NCBI GenBank assembly: GCA_963825445.1
Contig: CAWGTM010000036.1
Coordinates: 1-64,000, forward strand
DNA: 64,000 nucleotides
Direction of reading: 5' to 3'
Source of the DNA: Actinophytocola sp963825445
Lineage (GTDB): Bacteria; Actinomycetota; Actinomycetes; Mycobacteriales; Pseudonocardiaceae
Shown here: positions 9,803 to 20,272 of the stretch, piece after piece
Layout of the letters: each line of letters begins with the position of its first letter
Numbering within the stretch: position 1 is the stretch's first letter
Notes under the pieces: model-generated
Told to the model about the DNA's origin: nothing
Database searches by the model: none
The model's input: only the letters and a program-made list of their open reading frames with translations
Position numbers and translations under genes: made by a program

Positions 9803-10144
9803 ATGGCCCGGGCAGCGACGACGTCGGACGTCTTCAACGCGATCGCCGAGCCGCAGCGTCGGGAGATCCTGGTGCTGTTGCGGGCGGGTGAGCGGCCGGT
9901 GACCGAGTTGGCCCAGGAGTTGGGGATGACCCAGCCGGGGGCGTCCAAGCACCTGCGGGTGCTCCGGGAGGTCGGGCTGGTGCGGGACCGCAAGGCGGGC
10001 AAGCAGCGCCTGTACGGCCTCGACGCCGGCGGGCTGCGACCGGTCCACGAGTGGAGCGGCGGGTTCGAGCGCTTCTGGAACGAGAGCTTCGACCGGCTGG
10101 ACGAGTACGTGCAGGACCTCGAGCAGGCAAGGCAGGAGGAATGA
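9803..10144 (+). CDS. ArsR-family transcriptional regulator
   Basis: An intact 113-residue winged-helix protein: FNAIAEPQRREILVLLRAGE, then VTELAQELGMTQPGASKHLR as the recognition helix and a short basic wing. There are no metal-binding cysteines, so it belongs to the metal-independent group found in front of SRPBCC/AHSA1 genes. Its stop overlaps the next start (ATGA at 10141). A possible operator, a TATAGGCATATGA-like AT-rich patch, lies just upstream at about 9,782-9,795. Likely autoregulator of this three-gene operon. Confidence 0.88.
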   Translation: MARAATTSDVFNAIAEPQRREILVLLRAGERPVTELAQELGMTQPGASKHLRVLREVGLVRDRKAGKQRLYGLDAGGLRPVHEWSGGFERFWNESFDRLDEYVQDLEQARQEE

Positions 10145-10614
10145 CGACGGCCGACCGCGAGATCGTGATCTCCCGGGTCATCAGTGCCCCACGGGAGTTG
10201 GTGTTCGAGGCGTTCACCGAGGTGCGGCACCTGGCGCGGTGGTGGGGCCCGGAGGGGTTCACCACCACGACGCGGGCGTTCGAGTTCCGTGTCGGCGGGG
10301 AGTGGGACTTCATGATGCACGGACCGGACGGCACCGACTACCAGGAGTGGATCTCCTGGACCGAGATCGTCCCGCCGGAGCGGATCGTGTTGCTCCACGG
10401 TGAGGCCCGCGGCGACCCGAACGCCTTCGTGTCGGTCCTCACGTTCGCGCCCGACGGCGCGGCGACCCGCATCGAGATGCGCACGGTGTTCCCGACCGAG
10501 GAGCTGCGCGACGAGGCGGTCGAGAAGTACCACGCGATCGAGGGCGGCCGGCAGACCCTGGGCAACCTGGCTGCCTACGTCGCCGCCGGCATTCGGAAGG
10601 GAGCGGAAGGCTGA
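10141..10614 (+). CDS. SRPBCC / AHSA1-like protein
   Basis: An intact 157-residue frame, overlapping the ArsR stop by 4 bases and sharing its last base with the next ATG. Family hallmarks are ISRVISAPRELVFEAFTEVR, HLARWWGPEGFTTTTRAFEF and a C-terminal HAIEGGRQTLGNLAAYVA. Proteins of this group are cytosolic small-molecule binders and are commonly cotranscribed with ArsR regulators. Function beyond the fold cannot be read from the sequence. Confidence 0.88.
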   Translation: MTTADREIVISRVISAPRELVFEAFTEVRHLARWWGPEGFTTTTRAFEFRVGGEWDFMMHGPDGTDYQEWISWTEIVPPERIVLLHGEARGDPNAFVSVLTFAPDGAATRIEMRTVFPTEELRDEAVEKYHAIEGGRQTLGNLAAYVAAGIRKGAEG

Positions 10615-11235
10615 TGGCCGGGACGGTGTTCTTCAGCGTGTCGATGTCGCTGGACGGGTTCATCGCACCCGAGTCCATGTCGGACTTGATGGGGCAGCAG
10701 TGGATGGAACTGCAGCAGTGGCTGTTCCCGCTGCGGTTCATGCGGGAGAACCTGAAGCTCGGTGACGGCGGTGAGGAAGGGCGCGACAACGACATCGCGC
10801 GGGAGACGTTCGAGCGCACCGGCGCGAGCGTGATGGGCAAGCGCATGTTCGAAGCCGGCGAGCAGGCGTGGCCGGAGGAGGCACCGTTCCACACGCCGGT
10901 CTTCGTCGTGACGCACGAGAAGCGCGAACCCTGGGAGCGGCCGGGTGGGACCACCTTCCACTTCGTCAACGACGGCATCGAGCCCGCGCTCGACCAGGCC
11001 CGCGAGGCCGCCCACGACCGGGACGTTCGCATCGCCGGTGGCGGTGCGACGATCCTGGAGTACGTGAACGCGGGCCTGATCGAACAGTTCTCGATCGCGC
11101 TCGTCACCCGTCCTGTTCGGCTCTGGGATCCGCCTGTTCGAGGGTGTGGACGCGGGCCGTGTAGCCCTGGAGCCGGTCGGCGCGGAGCCCTCGCCAAGGG
11201 TGACGCACCTGACCTACGCCGTCCGGGAGCGCTAG
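10614..11235 (+). CDS. dihydrofolate-reductase-like (RibD C-terminal) protein, one frameshift
   Basis: ATG 10614 overlaps the preceding TGA. The Rossmann-like DHFR/RibD fold shows FFSVSMSLDGFIAP at the start, ERTGASVMGKRMFE, TPVFVVTHEKREPW and the nucleotide-binding DRDVRIAGGGATILEYVNAG. A shift at about 11,112 moves the last 40 residues (FGSGIRLFEGVDAGRVALEP, ending YAVRER) into another frame, stopping at 11235. NADPH-dependent reductase of unknown substrate. It ends 4 bp inside the 3' end of the convergent oxidase gene. Confidence 0.82.
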
Positions 11236-12648
11236 CTCGCCGGTTGGATGTTCGGGTTCAGGCGCAGGATGTTGTCCGGGTCGTAGCGACGCTTGATCGC
11301 GGCCAGCCGTGTGTACGTCGCACCGGGGTAGGCCGAGTGCACACGTGCGTCGCCCTCGTCGCCGAGGAAGCCGGCGTAGGCGCCGTCGGTGTGGGGCGCG
11401 ATCGCGTTCCAGAACGCTTCGGTCCAGGCGACATGACGCTCGGGCCTCGGCTCCTCGTCCCAGGAGTTGTCGGCGGCGATGTAGAAGGCCTTGTCGCGAT
11501 GCGCGAACGCGGTGGCATCGGCCGGCACGCGCGCCATCGCGCCGCCCAACTCGCGTAGCGCGATCAATCCGAACGGAGAAGTTGCGCGGCTGCACGAAGT
11601 CGAGGACGATGTCGATGGTGTCGTCCGTGAGCTCCGCGGAGGTACGCGTTCCTCATGAGGTGAGGTCGGCTCACGGACGCCATGTTCGTCAGGTCGTACA
11701 GCGCGGGATAGGGCATCGGCCCCGTCGTGTCCGCGAGCGGCGTGCGACCGGCGAGCGTCCTGAACGGCGCCAACGCGCGTTGGCCGGCGTCGAGATCGCC
11801 CGTGTGACACGGCAGGATCAGATGGACCGGTGTCCCGTGCGCTTCGGGCAGGGATGAACGGGAACGGAGGAGCCTTCGACACGAAGGTGATCGTCGTCAG
11901 CTCGTCGGGCGCGGTTGCGGCCGCGTCGGCGTACGCGGCGCAGTCCGTCGCGCGTGGCGGGGTAGACGATCGCGCCTCCGAGAATCGTTCCGACCGGATG
12001 GAGGCGATAGCGGAATCCGGTCGCGATTCCGAAGTTGCCGCCACCGCCACGGAGGGCCCAGAACAGGTCGTGCTCGTCTTCCGCAGATGCGGTCAGCAGT
12101 CGCCCGTCGGTCGTGACGAGGTCGACCTCGAGGAGATTGTCGATCGTCATCCCGTGCTTGCGCATCAGCCAGCCCATCCCACCGCTGAGCGTCAGCCCGG
12201 CGATGCCGACGGCCGCCACGTCGCCGCCAGGCGTCGCCAATCCGTGTCCGTGCGCGCCGGCGTTGTACTCGCCCCAGGTCAGACCAGCTTCGGCCGATGC
12301 CACGCGGTGCTCGGGATCGATGTCGAGTCGCTTCATCGCCGACAGGTCGACGACGAGCCCGAGGTCGGCCGTGCCGTAGCCGGCCGGGCTGTGTCCGCCG
12401 CCGCGAACCGCAAGCGGTAGTCCGTAGGTCCGGGCGAAGTCGACGGCCTCGATGACGTCCGGGACCTCGTGTGGACGGACGATCAACGCCGGGTGACGGT
12501 CGACGGCCGCATTCCAGACTCGGCGTGCCGAGTCGTACTCGTCATCGCCGGGCTGGATCACCGTCCCCCGCACCCGCGCTGCGAAGGAACGGACCACGGC
12601 TTCGGAGAGGCCGTGCATCTCCCAACCGGTCCGTGCGCTCATGGTCAT
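11232..12648 (-). CDS. FAD-linked oxidase, berberine-bridge-enzyme type, frame broken
   Basis: The N-terminal FAD domain is intact: VRGTVIQPGDDEYDSARRVW, RPHEVPDVIEAVDFARTYGL, the histidine loop LAVRGGGHSPAGYGTADLGL, a site in the ATPGGDVAAVGIAGLTLSGG stretch, and LRGGGGNFGIATGFRYRLHP. Shifts near 11,930, 11,800 and 11,640 split the substrate domain, but the tail is clear (YAGFLGDEGDARVHSAYPGA, ending YDPDNILRLNPNIQP, the BBE signature). About 470 residues. The FAD would be bound covalently at one site only, since no matching Cys is evident. Substrate unknown, probably a sugar or secondary metabolite. Confidence 0.85.
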
Positions 12649-12731
12649 CTCCTCGCCGCGGAAGGGACGTGCCCTCCACAGGTTGGAGCCGCGAGCGCGC
12701 CGCTCCTATCCCAGATCCCTGGTGAATGGCG

Positions 12732-13656
12732 TCAGGGCGTCAGCACGACCTTTCCCGGGATGTGCTTGGTGGACTTGGCCATGAAGGCCTCGCGGGCGTC
12801 CGCCATCGGGAAGACGGCGTCGACCTGCGGGCGCAGCGTCCCGTCGTCGACGAGTCGAGTGATCTCGCGGAGCTGTGCGCCGTTCGCGTCGCGAACGAAG
12901 TCCACGATGCGGATGTCGCTGCGATCTCGGTGGCGGCGGCGTCATGATCGAGACGAGCGCTCCGCCAGGCTTGACGAGCGCCGCCGACCGAGCGAGCACC
13001 TCGCCGCCGATGATGTCGTAGACGAGGTCGACCTGGCCGATGGCCTTCTCCCAGCCGTCCTGTTCGACGTCGACGAACTCGTCGGCGCCCAGGTCGAGCA
13101 CGCGTTGACGGGCGTTGGCGCGACCGGTCCCGATGACATGAGCACCGGCCCACCGGGCGATCGGCACCGCCATCGACCCGACGCCGCCGCCGGCACCGTG
13201 GATGACGACCGTCTGGCCCGACTCGAGATGACCGTGGTCGAACAGTGCCTGCCACGAGGTGAGCGCGGCCTGCGGGATGGCGGCGGCTTCGACGAAGTCG
13301 ACGCTGGTCGGCTTCGGCGCCAAGCTGCGCACCTCGATGGCGACGTACTCGGCGGCCCAGCCGTCGCGGTAGCCGTCGATGAGGCCGTACACCTCGTCGC
13401 CGACCGACACGCCGGCGGCTCCGTAGCCGAGCTCGACCACGACGCCCGATCCTTCGTGGGCCGGGATCCGCCATCCCCGCTCATGTCCGGCGCGATCGGT
13501 CGAGAGCGGCCACATCAGCTCGGTCGGTGTGAAGCTGGCGGCGCGCACCTCCACGAGCGCGTCGCCGATCGCGGGCTGCGGATCGGGGGCGTCCTCGTAG
13601 ACGAGGCCATCGATGCCCTCGAAGCCCTTCGGTTCCAAGAAGCGAACGGCCTTCAT
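12732..13656 (-). CDS. zinc-independent MDR / quinone-oxidoreductase-like protein, one frameshift
   Basis: The start MKAVRFLEPKGFEGIDGLVY at 13656 opens a GroES-like fold (IPAHEGSGVVVELGYGAAGV). The NADPH site follows (GQTVVIHGAGGGVGSMAVPI), then NARQRVLDLGADEFVDVEQD. A shift at about 12,945 moves the C-terminus to another frame (FPMADAREAFMAKSTKHIPG, ending KVVLTP). About 308 residues, typical for NADPH:quinone-type medium-chain reductases; no structural-zinc cysteines. It is 93 bp from the ABC permease gene but probably has its own promoter. Confidence 0.83.
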
Positions 13657-13749
13657 GGGTGTCTCCTTTCACTGTCAGGGAATTCCTACCCATACGACGA
13701 ACGAGACATCGCCGAATCGACACCCTCAGCAACCTCGGGCACCGTCCCG

Positions 13750-14526
13750 TCACGCGGCTGCGGGGAGTGGCGTGCTGCGGCGATAGATCGCCAGTGCGAG
13801 CGAGTACGACACGATCAAGATGCCAGCGGACCAGGCGAAGGCGGCGCCGATGTCGGAGCCGGCCCTGCCGTCGATGAGCAATGAGCGCATGGTTTCGATG
13901 ATCGGCGTCATCGGCTGGTGCTCGGCGAATCCCCTCATCCAGGACGCCATGGAATCGGTCGGGACGAACGAGGGGCTGATGAAGATCAGCAGGAACAGCA
14001 CGTAACTGAAGGCGCCGGCGCCTTCCGGTGTCTTGGCCAGCAGGCCGAAGACCATGGCCAGCCAGGTGGTGGCCAACGTGAAGAGCGCCAGCAGGGCGAC
14101 GAACGCGAGCCAGGCGGCGACGTCCGCTTCCGGGCGGAAGCCCACGATGAACGCGACCACGACCACGATGAAGCAGGAGAAGAGATTGGACAGCGTCGAC
14201 GAGACGGCCTGTCCACTGAGGACGGCCGAGGGCGCCACCGGCATGGTCCGGAACCGGCTGATGATCCCCTGTTGGAGGTCCGTGCTGAGACGCACCGCGG
14301 CGTACGCGATGCCGCTCAGCACCGTCAGGATCAGGACCCCGGGGGTGATGAAGTCGACGTAGTCGATCGAGCCAGTCTGCTTCTCGAGTGCGCCGCCGAA
14401 CACGTAGACGAACAACAGCAGCATTCCGATCGGCATCACGACGACCGTGATGATCGTGTCGACGCTTCGCGTCGTGTGGCGGAGGCTTCGCTTCGTCATG
14501 GTCCAGGTGTCAGTGAGCGCGCGCAT
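13750..14526 (-). CDS. ABC-2 type exporter permease
   Basis: An intact 258-residue frame, starting at ATG 14526 inside the end of the ATPase gene (17-bp overlap). It has six predicted membrane helices, including TIITVVVMPIGMLLLFVYVF and FSCFIVVVVAFIVGF, and the ABC-2 pattern FITPGVLILTVLSGIAYAAV followed by a DLQQGIISRFRTMPVAPSAV cytoplasmic segment. This is the DrrB-type partner of the ATPase, exporting a drug or lipid. With the ATPase it forms a complete exporter controlled, I infer, by the divergent BTAD regulator. Confidence 0.87.
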   Translation of the reverse strand: MRALTDTWTMTKRSLRHTTRSVDTIITVVVMPIGMLLLFVYVFGGALEKQTGSIDYVDFITPGVLILTVLSGIAYAAVRLSTDLQQGIISRFRTMPVAPSAVLSGQAVSSTLSNLFSCFIVVVVAFIVGFRPEADVAAWLAFVALLALFTLATTWLAMVFGLLAKTPEGAGAFSYVLFLLIFISPSFVPTDSMASWMRGFAEHQPMTPIIETMRSLLIDGRAGSDIGAAFAWSAGILIVSYSLALAIYRRSTPLPAAA

Positions 14527-15491
14527 GACGCTCCTCCTTCGCTTCGTCCAGGATCTTGAAGAACACGTCGTCGAGCGTCGGTGACTGTCGGACGAATCCG
14601 GTCGGCTCGATCCCGGAGTCCTCGAGCCGGATGAACATGTCGGCCATCTCGGCCACCGAGCCGGTGGTGGCAACCACGAGCTTCGAGTTCACCTGCCTGA
14701 CGTCGAGCCGCTCGCCGAGCGCTCGCTGCGCGGCCGACAGTTGCTCGACGTCGTCGAAGTCCAGTTCGACGACCCCGCTCGGCACCATGGCCTTCAGCTC
14801 GTCGGGTGTGCCGCGGGCCACGATCCTGCCGGCGTGGAGGATGGCGACCTGGTCGGAGAGACGGTCGGCCTCCTCGAGGTACTGCGTGGTCAGGAAGACG
14901 GTCGTTCCGTGCTCGACCAACTGCCGGATCGTCGCGTACATGTCGGTCCGGCTCTTGGGATCGAGCCCGGTCGTCGGCTCGTCGAAGAAGATGATGGGTG
15001 CGCCGCCCACGAGGCTCATGGCGATGTCGAGCCGTCGCCGCATCCCGCCCGAGAAGGTGAGCAGGCGGCGGTCGGCGGCCTCCTCGAGATCGAACCGATC
15101 GAGCAGGTCGGCCGCGGTCCGGCCGGCATCGGCGACGTGGCGCAGCTCGCCGATCAGCACCAAGTTCTCCCGCGGTGAGCAGGTGGTCCACCGCCGCGAA
15201 CTGTCCGGTGACGCTGATGTGCTCACGGACGTCGGAGGGCTGTTCGGTCACGTCGAATCCCGCGACGCTCGCGGTGCCGCCGTCGGCCTCGAGCAACGTC
15301 GTCAGGATGTTGATCGTGGTCGTCTTGCCCGAGCCGTTGGCGCCGAGCAGCGCGAAGACCGTGCCTCGTCCGACGGTGAAGTCGATGCCGTCGAGGACCG
15401 TCGTCTTGCCGAACGACTTGCGCAGACCGGTGACGGCGATGGCGTCGTCGACACCGTGCGCTCTCTCGGTCGTCTCGATTTGGACGCTCAT
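14510..15491 (-). CDS. ABC exporter ATP-binding protein (DrrA-like), one frameshift
   Basis: From ATG 15491: AIAVTGLRKSFGKTTVLDGI, Walker A FALLGANGSGKTTTINILTT, and after a shift at about 15,180 the rest: NLVLIGELRHVADAGRTAAD, signature LTFSGGMRRRLDIAMSLVGG, Walker B IIFFDEPTTGLDPKSRTDMY, and the H-loop in FLTTQYLEEADRLSDQVAIL. The C-terminal domain ends LDDVFFKILDEAKEERHARA. About 325 residues, DrrA class (daunorubicin-resistance-like). It overlaps the permease, and the small gene upstream is probably in the same transcript. Confidence 0.87.
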
Positions 15492-15516
15492 GACTGCCTC
15501 CCGGTGTGAGTCGTGG

Positions 15517-15786
15517 TCATGCCGACGCGTCCTTGACTCGCCGGACGAGATCGTCGTGCGGGAACTCGCCGAGATGGACGGATGCCAGGCCGTACGCGCG
15601 AGCGGACTCGCCGGCGACCGCGAGGCACACCACCTCGACCTCCTGTCGATCACGACGCGGAGACGACACCGCAACGGTCGATGCGCGCGATGCCAGCCTC
15701 GCCGCGTCCGCGATCTGGTGGCGGGTGTAGGCCTCCCAGGCCAGAACGGCGAGTTCGTGGGGGGAGAGGGGGTCATCGTCGGGCAC
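15517..15786 (-). CDS. small protein upstream of ABC exporter, unrecognised
   Basis: An 89-residue frame from GTG 15786. It is mainly alpha-helical and Ala/Val/Asp-rich (LSPHELAVLAWEAYTRHQIA, then GESARAYGLASVHLGEFPHD). I do not recognise a family. It reads into the ABC exporter operon with 26 bp between stop and next start, and is divergent from the BTAD regulator 75 bp away. Possibly a small helper or regulator of the exporter. Confidence 0.5.
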   Translation of the reverse strand: MPDDDPLSPHELAVLAWEAYTRHQIADAARLASRASTVAVSSPRRDRQEVEVVCLAVAGESARAYGLASVHLGEFPHDDLVRRVKDASA

Positions 15787-15860
15787 ACCACGACCTTCGC
15801 CGAAGGGCCTGTCGGGAGCCTTGCAACGCGCTCGACAGACGCGCCCTACCGTGGAGCCCC

Positions 15861-18800
15861 GTGGAGCTCCGAATCCTGGGGCCGCTCGAAGTGCTCGACG
15901 ACGACGGCGCTCCCGTCGACGTCGGCGGCTCGCGTCCGCGGACGCTGCTCGTCGACCTCGCGCTGGCCCAGGGGCACCCGGTGCCTGCCGACCAGCTGCT
16001 CGAGGACGTGTGGAGCGGCGAGCGCATCCCGGCCCGCAACAACCTGCAGGTCCACGTCTCGCGCCTGCGACGCGCGCTCGGGGAGGAGCGGATCGCGACA
16101 CGCGGCGGTGGCTACGCGCTCGAGCTCCCACGGGATGCGCTCGACGCGGCCCGTTTCGACCGGCTCTCGGCGCAAGGCCGCGCCGCGCTCCACGCTGGTG
16201 ACGCGGAAGCGGCGGCGACGGCGCTCCGCGACGCGCTCGCGCTGTGGCGCGGCGCCGCACTCGTCGACTTCGCCGACGACGCGTTCGCGCGCCCGGTGAT
16301 CACCCGGCTCGAGGAGTCGCGGTTCACGGCGATCGAGGACCGCATCGAGGCCGACCTGCTGCTCGGGCGGCATGCCGAGCTGATCGGTGAGCTCGAGGCG
16401 CTGGTGCAGGAGCATCCGCTCCGCGAGCGCCTCTGGGCGCAGCTCATGACCGCGCTGTACCGCGCGGGCCGTCAGGCCGACGCGCTGCGCGCGTACCAAC
16501 GGGCGCGCACGATCCTGGCCGAGCAGCTCGGCATCGATCCGGGCCCGGAGCTGCGGCAGCTCGAGCGGCGGTGCTCGCCCAGGATCCCGCGTTGGCGTCG
16601 CCGTCCGTGCCGGCCGCGGTCGACGCTGCGCACGTCCCCTCGACGAATCTGCCCGGAGCGACGACCATCGTCATCGGCCGGGCGACGAGATCGACGCGAC
16701 GACAACGCTCCTCCGCGAGCACCGGGTCGTGACGATCGTCGGTCCCGGCGGCGTCGGCAAGACGTGCCTCGCGGTCGAGGTGGGCCGGCGCCTGCTGGCC
16801 GAGTTCGAGGACGGCGTGTTCATCGCCGACCTCGCGCCGGTCGTGCGATGCGGTCGGGGTTCCGCCGCGATCTGCCGACGCGGCTGGGAGTCGAGGCCGA
16901 GTTCGGAGAGGGTGCGTCGAGCAACCTGCGCGAGCGTTGCGTGAGTATCTCCGCGGATGCGTGCGTGCGTGAATTCCTCCGCGCCGCGACGCGCTGCTGG
17001 TCCTCGACAACTGCGAGCACGTCGTCGCGGTCGCCGCGGAGATCGTCGAGGATCTCGTCGGTCGTGCGCGCGAGCTGCGCGTCCTCGACGACGAGCCGCG
17101 AGCCGTTGATGATCGGCGGCGAGGTGCTCTGGCCGCTGGCGCCGCTCGAAGCTCGACGATGCCGTCGAGCTCTTCTGGAGCGCGCGCGCGCGTCGCGCCG
17201 GCGTTCGAGGCGAGCCGAGCGCGAACGCGGGACGGTGCGCACGATCTGCGAGCGCCTCGACTGCCTGCCGCTCGCGATCGAGCTCGCCGCGGCCCGGATG
17301 CGCGCGTTCACGCCCGACGACCTCGTTGGCCGGCTCGACGACCGGTTCCGCCTCCTGACCGGCGGCGCGCGCACCGCGTTCCCGCGCCAGCAGACGCTGC
17401 GCGCCGTGGTCGACTGGAGCTACGACCTGCTGTTCGACGACGAGCGCCGCGTGTTCGAGCGGGTCTCGGTCTTCGCGGGCACGTTCGGGGTCGCGGCCGC
17501 CGAGGACGGTCTGTGCCGACGACGACATCACAGGGACGACGTCGCCGAGCTCCTGGCCCGCCTCGTCGACAAGTCGCTGGTCACCGCGTCGGACGACCGC
17601 GCGCGGTGTCGAGTTCCGGCTGCTGCAGACGCTCGCCCAGTACGGCCGCGAACAGCTCGAGCGATCGGGCGACGCGGCCGCGACCCGCGCCCGCCACGCC
17701 TCGTACGTCGCGAACGTGGTCGAGGTCCCGGACGCGGCGCACGGGGCGGCCGAGGGCGACTGGTACGGCGCCGTCGGCGAACTGCTCGACGACATCCGCC
17801 TCGCGATGGAATGGGCGGTCGAGTCGGGCGACGCCGACGTCGCGTGCGCGATCGCGGGTGGGCTCGGTTGGTTCTGGAACATGGGCGGCCGCATCGACGA
17901 CACGTGGCGATGGCTCACGGCGGCGCTCTCGCTCGGCGAGCCGACGCAGCCGAGCCGGCGGATCCGCGCGCTCGGCTGGGGCGGGCTCGTCGGCATGGTG
18001 CACGACAGCGAGCAGGCGATCGAGTACGGCGCCGAGGCGTGGCGCGGGCCCGTGCGCTCGGCGACGACTCGCCGCTCGCGCTGGCGACGATGTTGCACGG
18101 CTCGGCGCTCTCCGACTTCTTCCATCGCACCGAAGCCGCGACCGAGCTGGTCGAGGAGTCGCGGCCGCGTTCGAGGCGGTCGGCGACCACTGGAGTCGGG
18201 CCATGGCGACCTGGTCGGCGGCGCGATCTTCTTGGTGCACGCCGACTTCGACGCCGCGCTTCCTGAGCTGCGAGAAGCCGCGGCTCGCTTCGGCGACATC
18301 GGCAACGCCTGGGGCCGCGGCGTCGCGCTGCGCCACGTCGCCGACATCGCGACGACCCGCGGCGACTACGACGAAGCCGGGTCGCGCTGCGGCAGGCGAT
18401 CCCGGGCTGGCACGCCGTCGGCGCCGTCGGCGTGTCGAGCGGGCTGACCGCGCGGCTCGCGCATGTGTACGCGCTCGAAGGCCGGACCGACGACGCCGAT
18501 GCCTGGTTCGACGAGGCGCTCGCGGCCGCCGAACGGCAGCGCTACGTGCCGACGCTCGCGTTGGCCTACAACCTGCGCGGCGTCGCGCTGCGGCGCCGCG
18601 GCCGGCTCGACGAGGCCGAGCAGTGCCACCGCGCTGCGCTGGCGCTGTACGTCGATCGCGGGGCGCCCGCGGGGCTGAGCCTGAGCCTGGCGTCGCTCGG
18701 CTACATCGCGGAGTGCGCGGCGATGGGCCGGCGCGGAGCAACATCACGTCGCCAGCCTCGAGGCGGCGCTGCGAAGCCGACGACCTGCGGGCGCAGGCCC

Positions 18801-19140
18801 TGGCGCTGGAGGGACTCGCGGGCGTGGCGCCGCTGCTCGGTGACGACGCGGGCGTCGGCCGCTACCTCGGTGCGGCCGCGGCGTTGCGGGAACGGACAGG
18901 CGGACCGTTGGTCGGGCCGAGCGCGACGACGTCGACCGGGCGCTCGAGCGGGTCAGCGACCGCGCCGCGATGAAAGCGGCATTCGCTGCCGGTCGCACCG
19001 AGCCGTCGGCGGTGATCGCGGCCGCCCGGCGATCAGCCGCGCACGTCGTAGCAGCAAGGAAGTCAGCGATGCAAGCGTCTGTTCAGGGCGCCGTCCGAAC
19101 CTGTCGTGAGGACCCATCCGGCGACTCCCACGAGAGGTGA
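15861..19140 (+). CDS. BTAD/SARP-type regulator with NB-ARC ATPase and TPR domains, frame broken
   Basis: The start GTG 15861 gives VELRILGPLEVLDDDGAPVD, the OmpR-like winged helix (to about residue 95). The bacterial transcriptional activation domain follows (ARFDRLSAQGRAALHAGDAE, ending ILAEQLGIDPGPELRQLERR). After shifts the P-loop VVTIVGPGGVGKTCLAVEVG, the NB-ARC elements LDCLPLAIELAAARMRAFTP and TLRAVVDWSYDLLFDDERRV, and C-terminal TPRs (LALAYNLRGVALRRRGRLDE) appear. It ends at TGA 19140 after AAFAAGR. About 1,090 residues, the normal AfsR-like length. At least eight shifts. Probably an ATP-dependent activator of the divergent ABC exporter operon. Confidence 0.85.
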
Positions 19141-19144
19141 CCCG

Positions 19145-19531
19145 ATGCCAGCGCTTCCCTGGACCTCAGCACAGCCGCCGGTTCCCGATGCGGACCACGT
19201 CGTGATGGCATCGCGACTGCCGCTGCGTCGCTACCGGCACATCCCCCGGTTCTTGCGAGCCAAGCTCGCGATCCGCCGGCAGCTCCGGACGGCTCCCGGG
19301 CTCGTCGGTTACGCGCTCGACGCACAGCTGCACCGCAAGACGTTCTGGACGCTCTCGGTGTGGACCGACGACGACAGCTTGCAGGCGTTCGTGCGCGCCG
19401 AGCCACACCACACCGTCATGGCCAGCATCCACCCCTTCATGGCAACGCCGGCATTCGCGTTCCGCCGGCTCTCAGGCCGGGAAGTTCCTCCCGGACTGGG
19501 CGTTTGCGCGCGAGGTGCTGCGGCTCAGTGA
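19145..19531 (+). CDS. DUF3291 / monooxygenase-like ferredoxin-fold protein
   Basis: ATG 19145 lies 4 bp after the regulator stop, behind GAGAGGTGA. It encodes about 128 residues with DADHVVMASRLPLRRYRHIP, FLRAKLAIRRQLRTAPGLVG and QLHRKTFWTLSVWTDDDSLQ, the pattern of dimeric alpha/beta-barrel proteins that check or oxidise small molecules. The last 20 codons seem shifted: the neighbouring frame reads LPDWAFAREVLRL. It may be cotranscribed with the regulator. Substrate unknown. Confidence 0.6.
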   Translation: MPALPWTSAQPPVPDADHVVMASRLPLRRYRHIPRFLRAKLAIRRQLRTAPGLVGYALDAQLHRKTFWTLSVWTDDDSLQAFVRAEPHHTVMASIHPFMATPAFAFRRLSGREVPPGLGVCARGAAAQ

Positions 19532-19678
19532 GTCCGACGTTGACCAATGCGACGGTGAGCCGGAGGGTGCGGCGGTCGGGATTGCGGGTACGACGGGCGA
19601 TGACGGTCGTGATCCGTAGGCGAGGAGGACGTCCATGGTCAGCACGAAGGACTCCACGGGCGTTGCGCAGGCGCCAAG

Positions 19679-20094
19679 ATGACCGTCGCCACCGCACTCG
19701 CCCGTTCCGACGTCGCGACGAGGCTCCCGGCACAGGACCTCGATCGGGCGCGCCGCTGGTACGCGGAGCGGCTCGGCTTGGCGCCGGTCGAAGAGCGCCC
19801 CGGCGGACTGCGCTACCAGTGCGGCACGACCTACTTCGTCGTGTTCCAATCCATGGGCCAGGCCTCGGGCGAGTCCACCCAGATGGGGTGGGAGGTCGAC
19901 GACATCGAGGCCGTGGTCGCCGACCTCGAGGCGCGCGGCGTCGAGTTCGACGAGGTCGACTCGCCGGCATGAAGACCGTGAACGGCATCGCCGACATCGA
20001 CGGCAACTACCCGTCCAAGGGTCGCGGCGAGCGGGGCGCCTGGTTCCGCGACAGCGAGGGCAACCTCCTCGGGATCGGCCAAGTGATCGGCTGA
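19679..20094 (+). CDS. VOC (glyoxalase/bleomycin-resistance) family protein, one frameshift
   Basis: ATG 19679. Typical VOC half-modules: RLPAQDLDRARRWYAERLGL, GLRYQCGTTYFVVFQS and MGWEVDDIEAVVADLEARGV. A shift at about 19,969 puts the last 40 residues in another frame (GNYPSKGRGERGAWFRDSEG, ending NLLGIGQVIG). About 138 residues. Metal-dependent lyase, dioxygenase or drug-binding protein; the substrate cannot be told. Confidence 0.78.
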
Positions 20095-20272
20095 GCTCTC
20101 GTCGCGACGCCGACTGACCAGCTGTCGCCCGGCGTGTTCGTTGGGTCCGACATAGCGGCCGACCTGTCAGTCGATCGGGTCGTGCCTCTCGTTCGCGGGT
20201 ATCCCGGTCGAGACAATGCGCTGGGCGACGAAGACGCTCGGCGCCGGTGATCGTTCACGAGGAGGTCGTGAG

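Noticed and set aside
12469..13884. 471-codon plus-strand frame opposite the MDR reductase
   Set aside because: Antisense to a gene with a clear NADPH motif; no independent domain evidence.
13918..14559. Plus-strand frame opposite the ABC permease, rich in Glu/Asp/Gly
   Set aside because: Antisense to a permease with clear helices; composition is that of an antisense high-GC frame.
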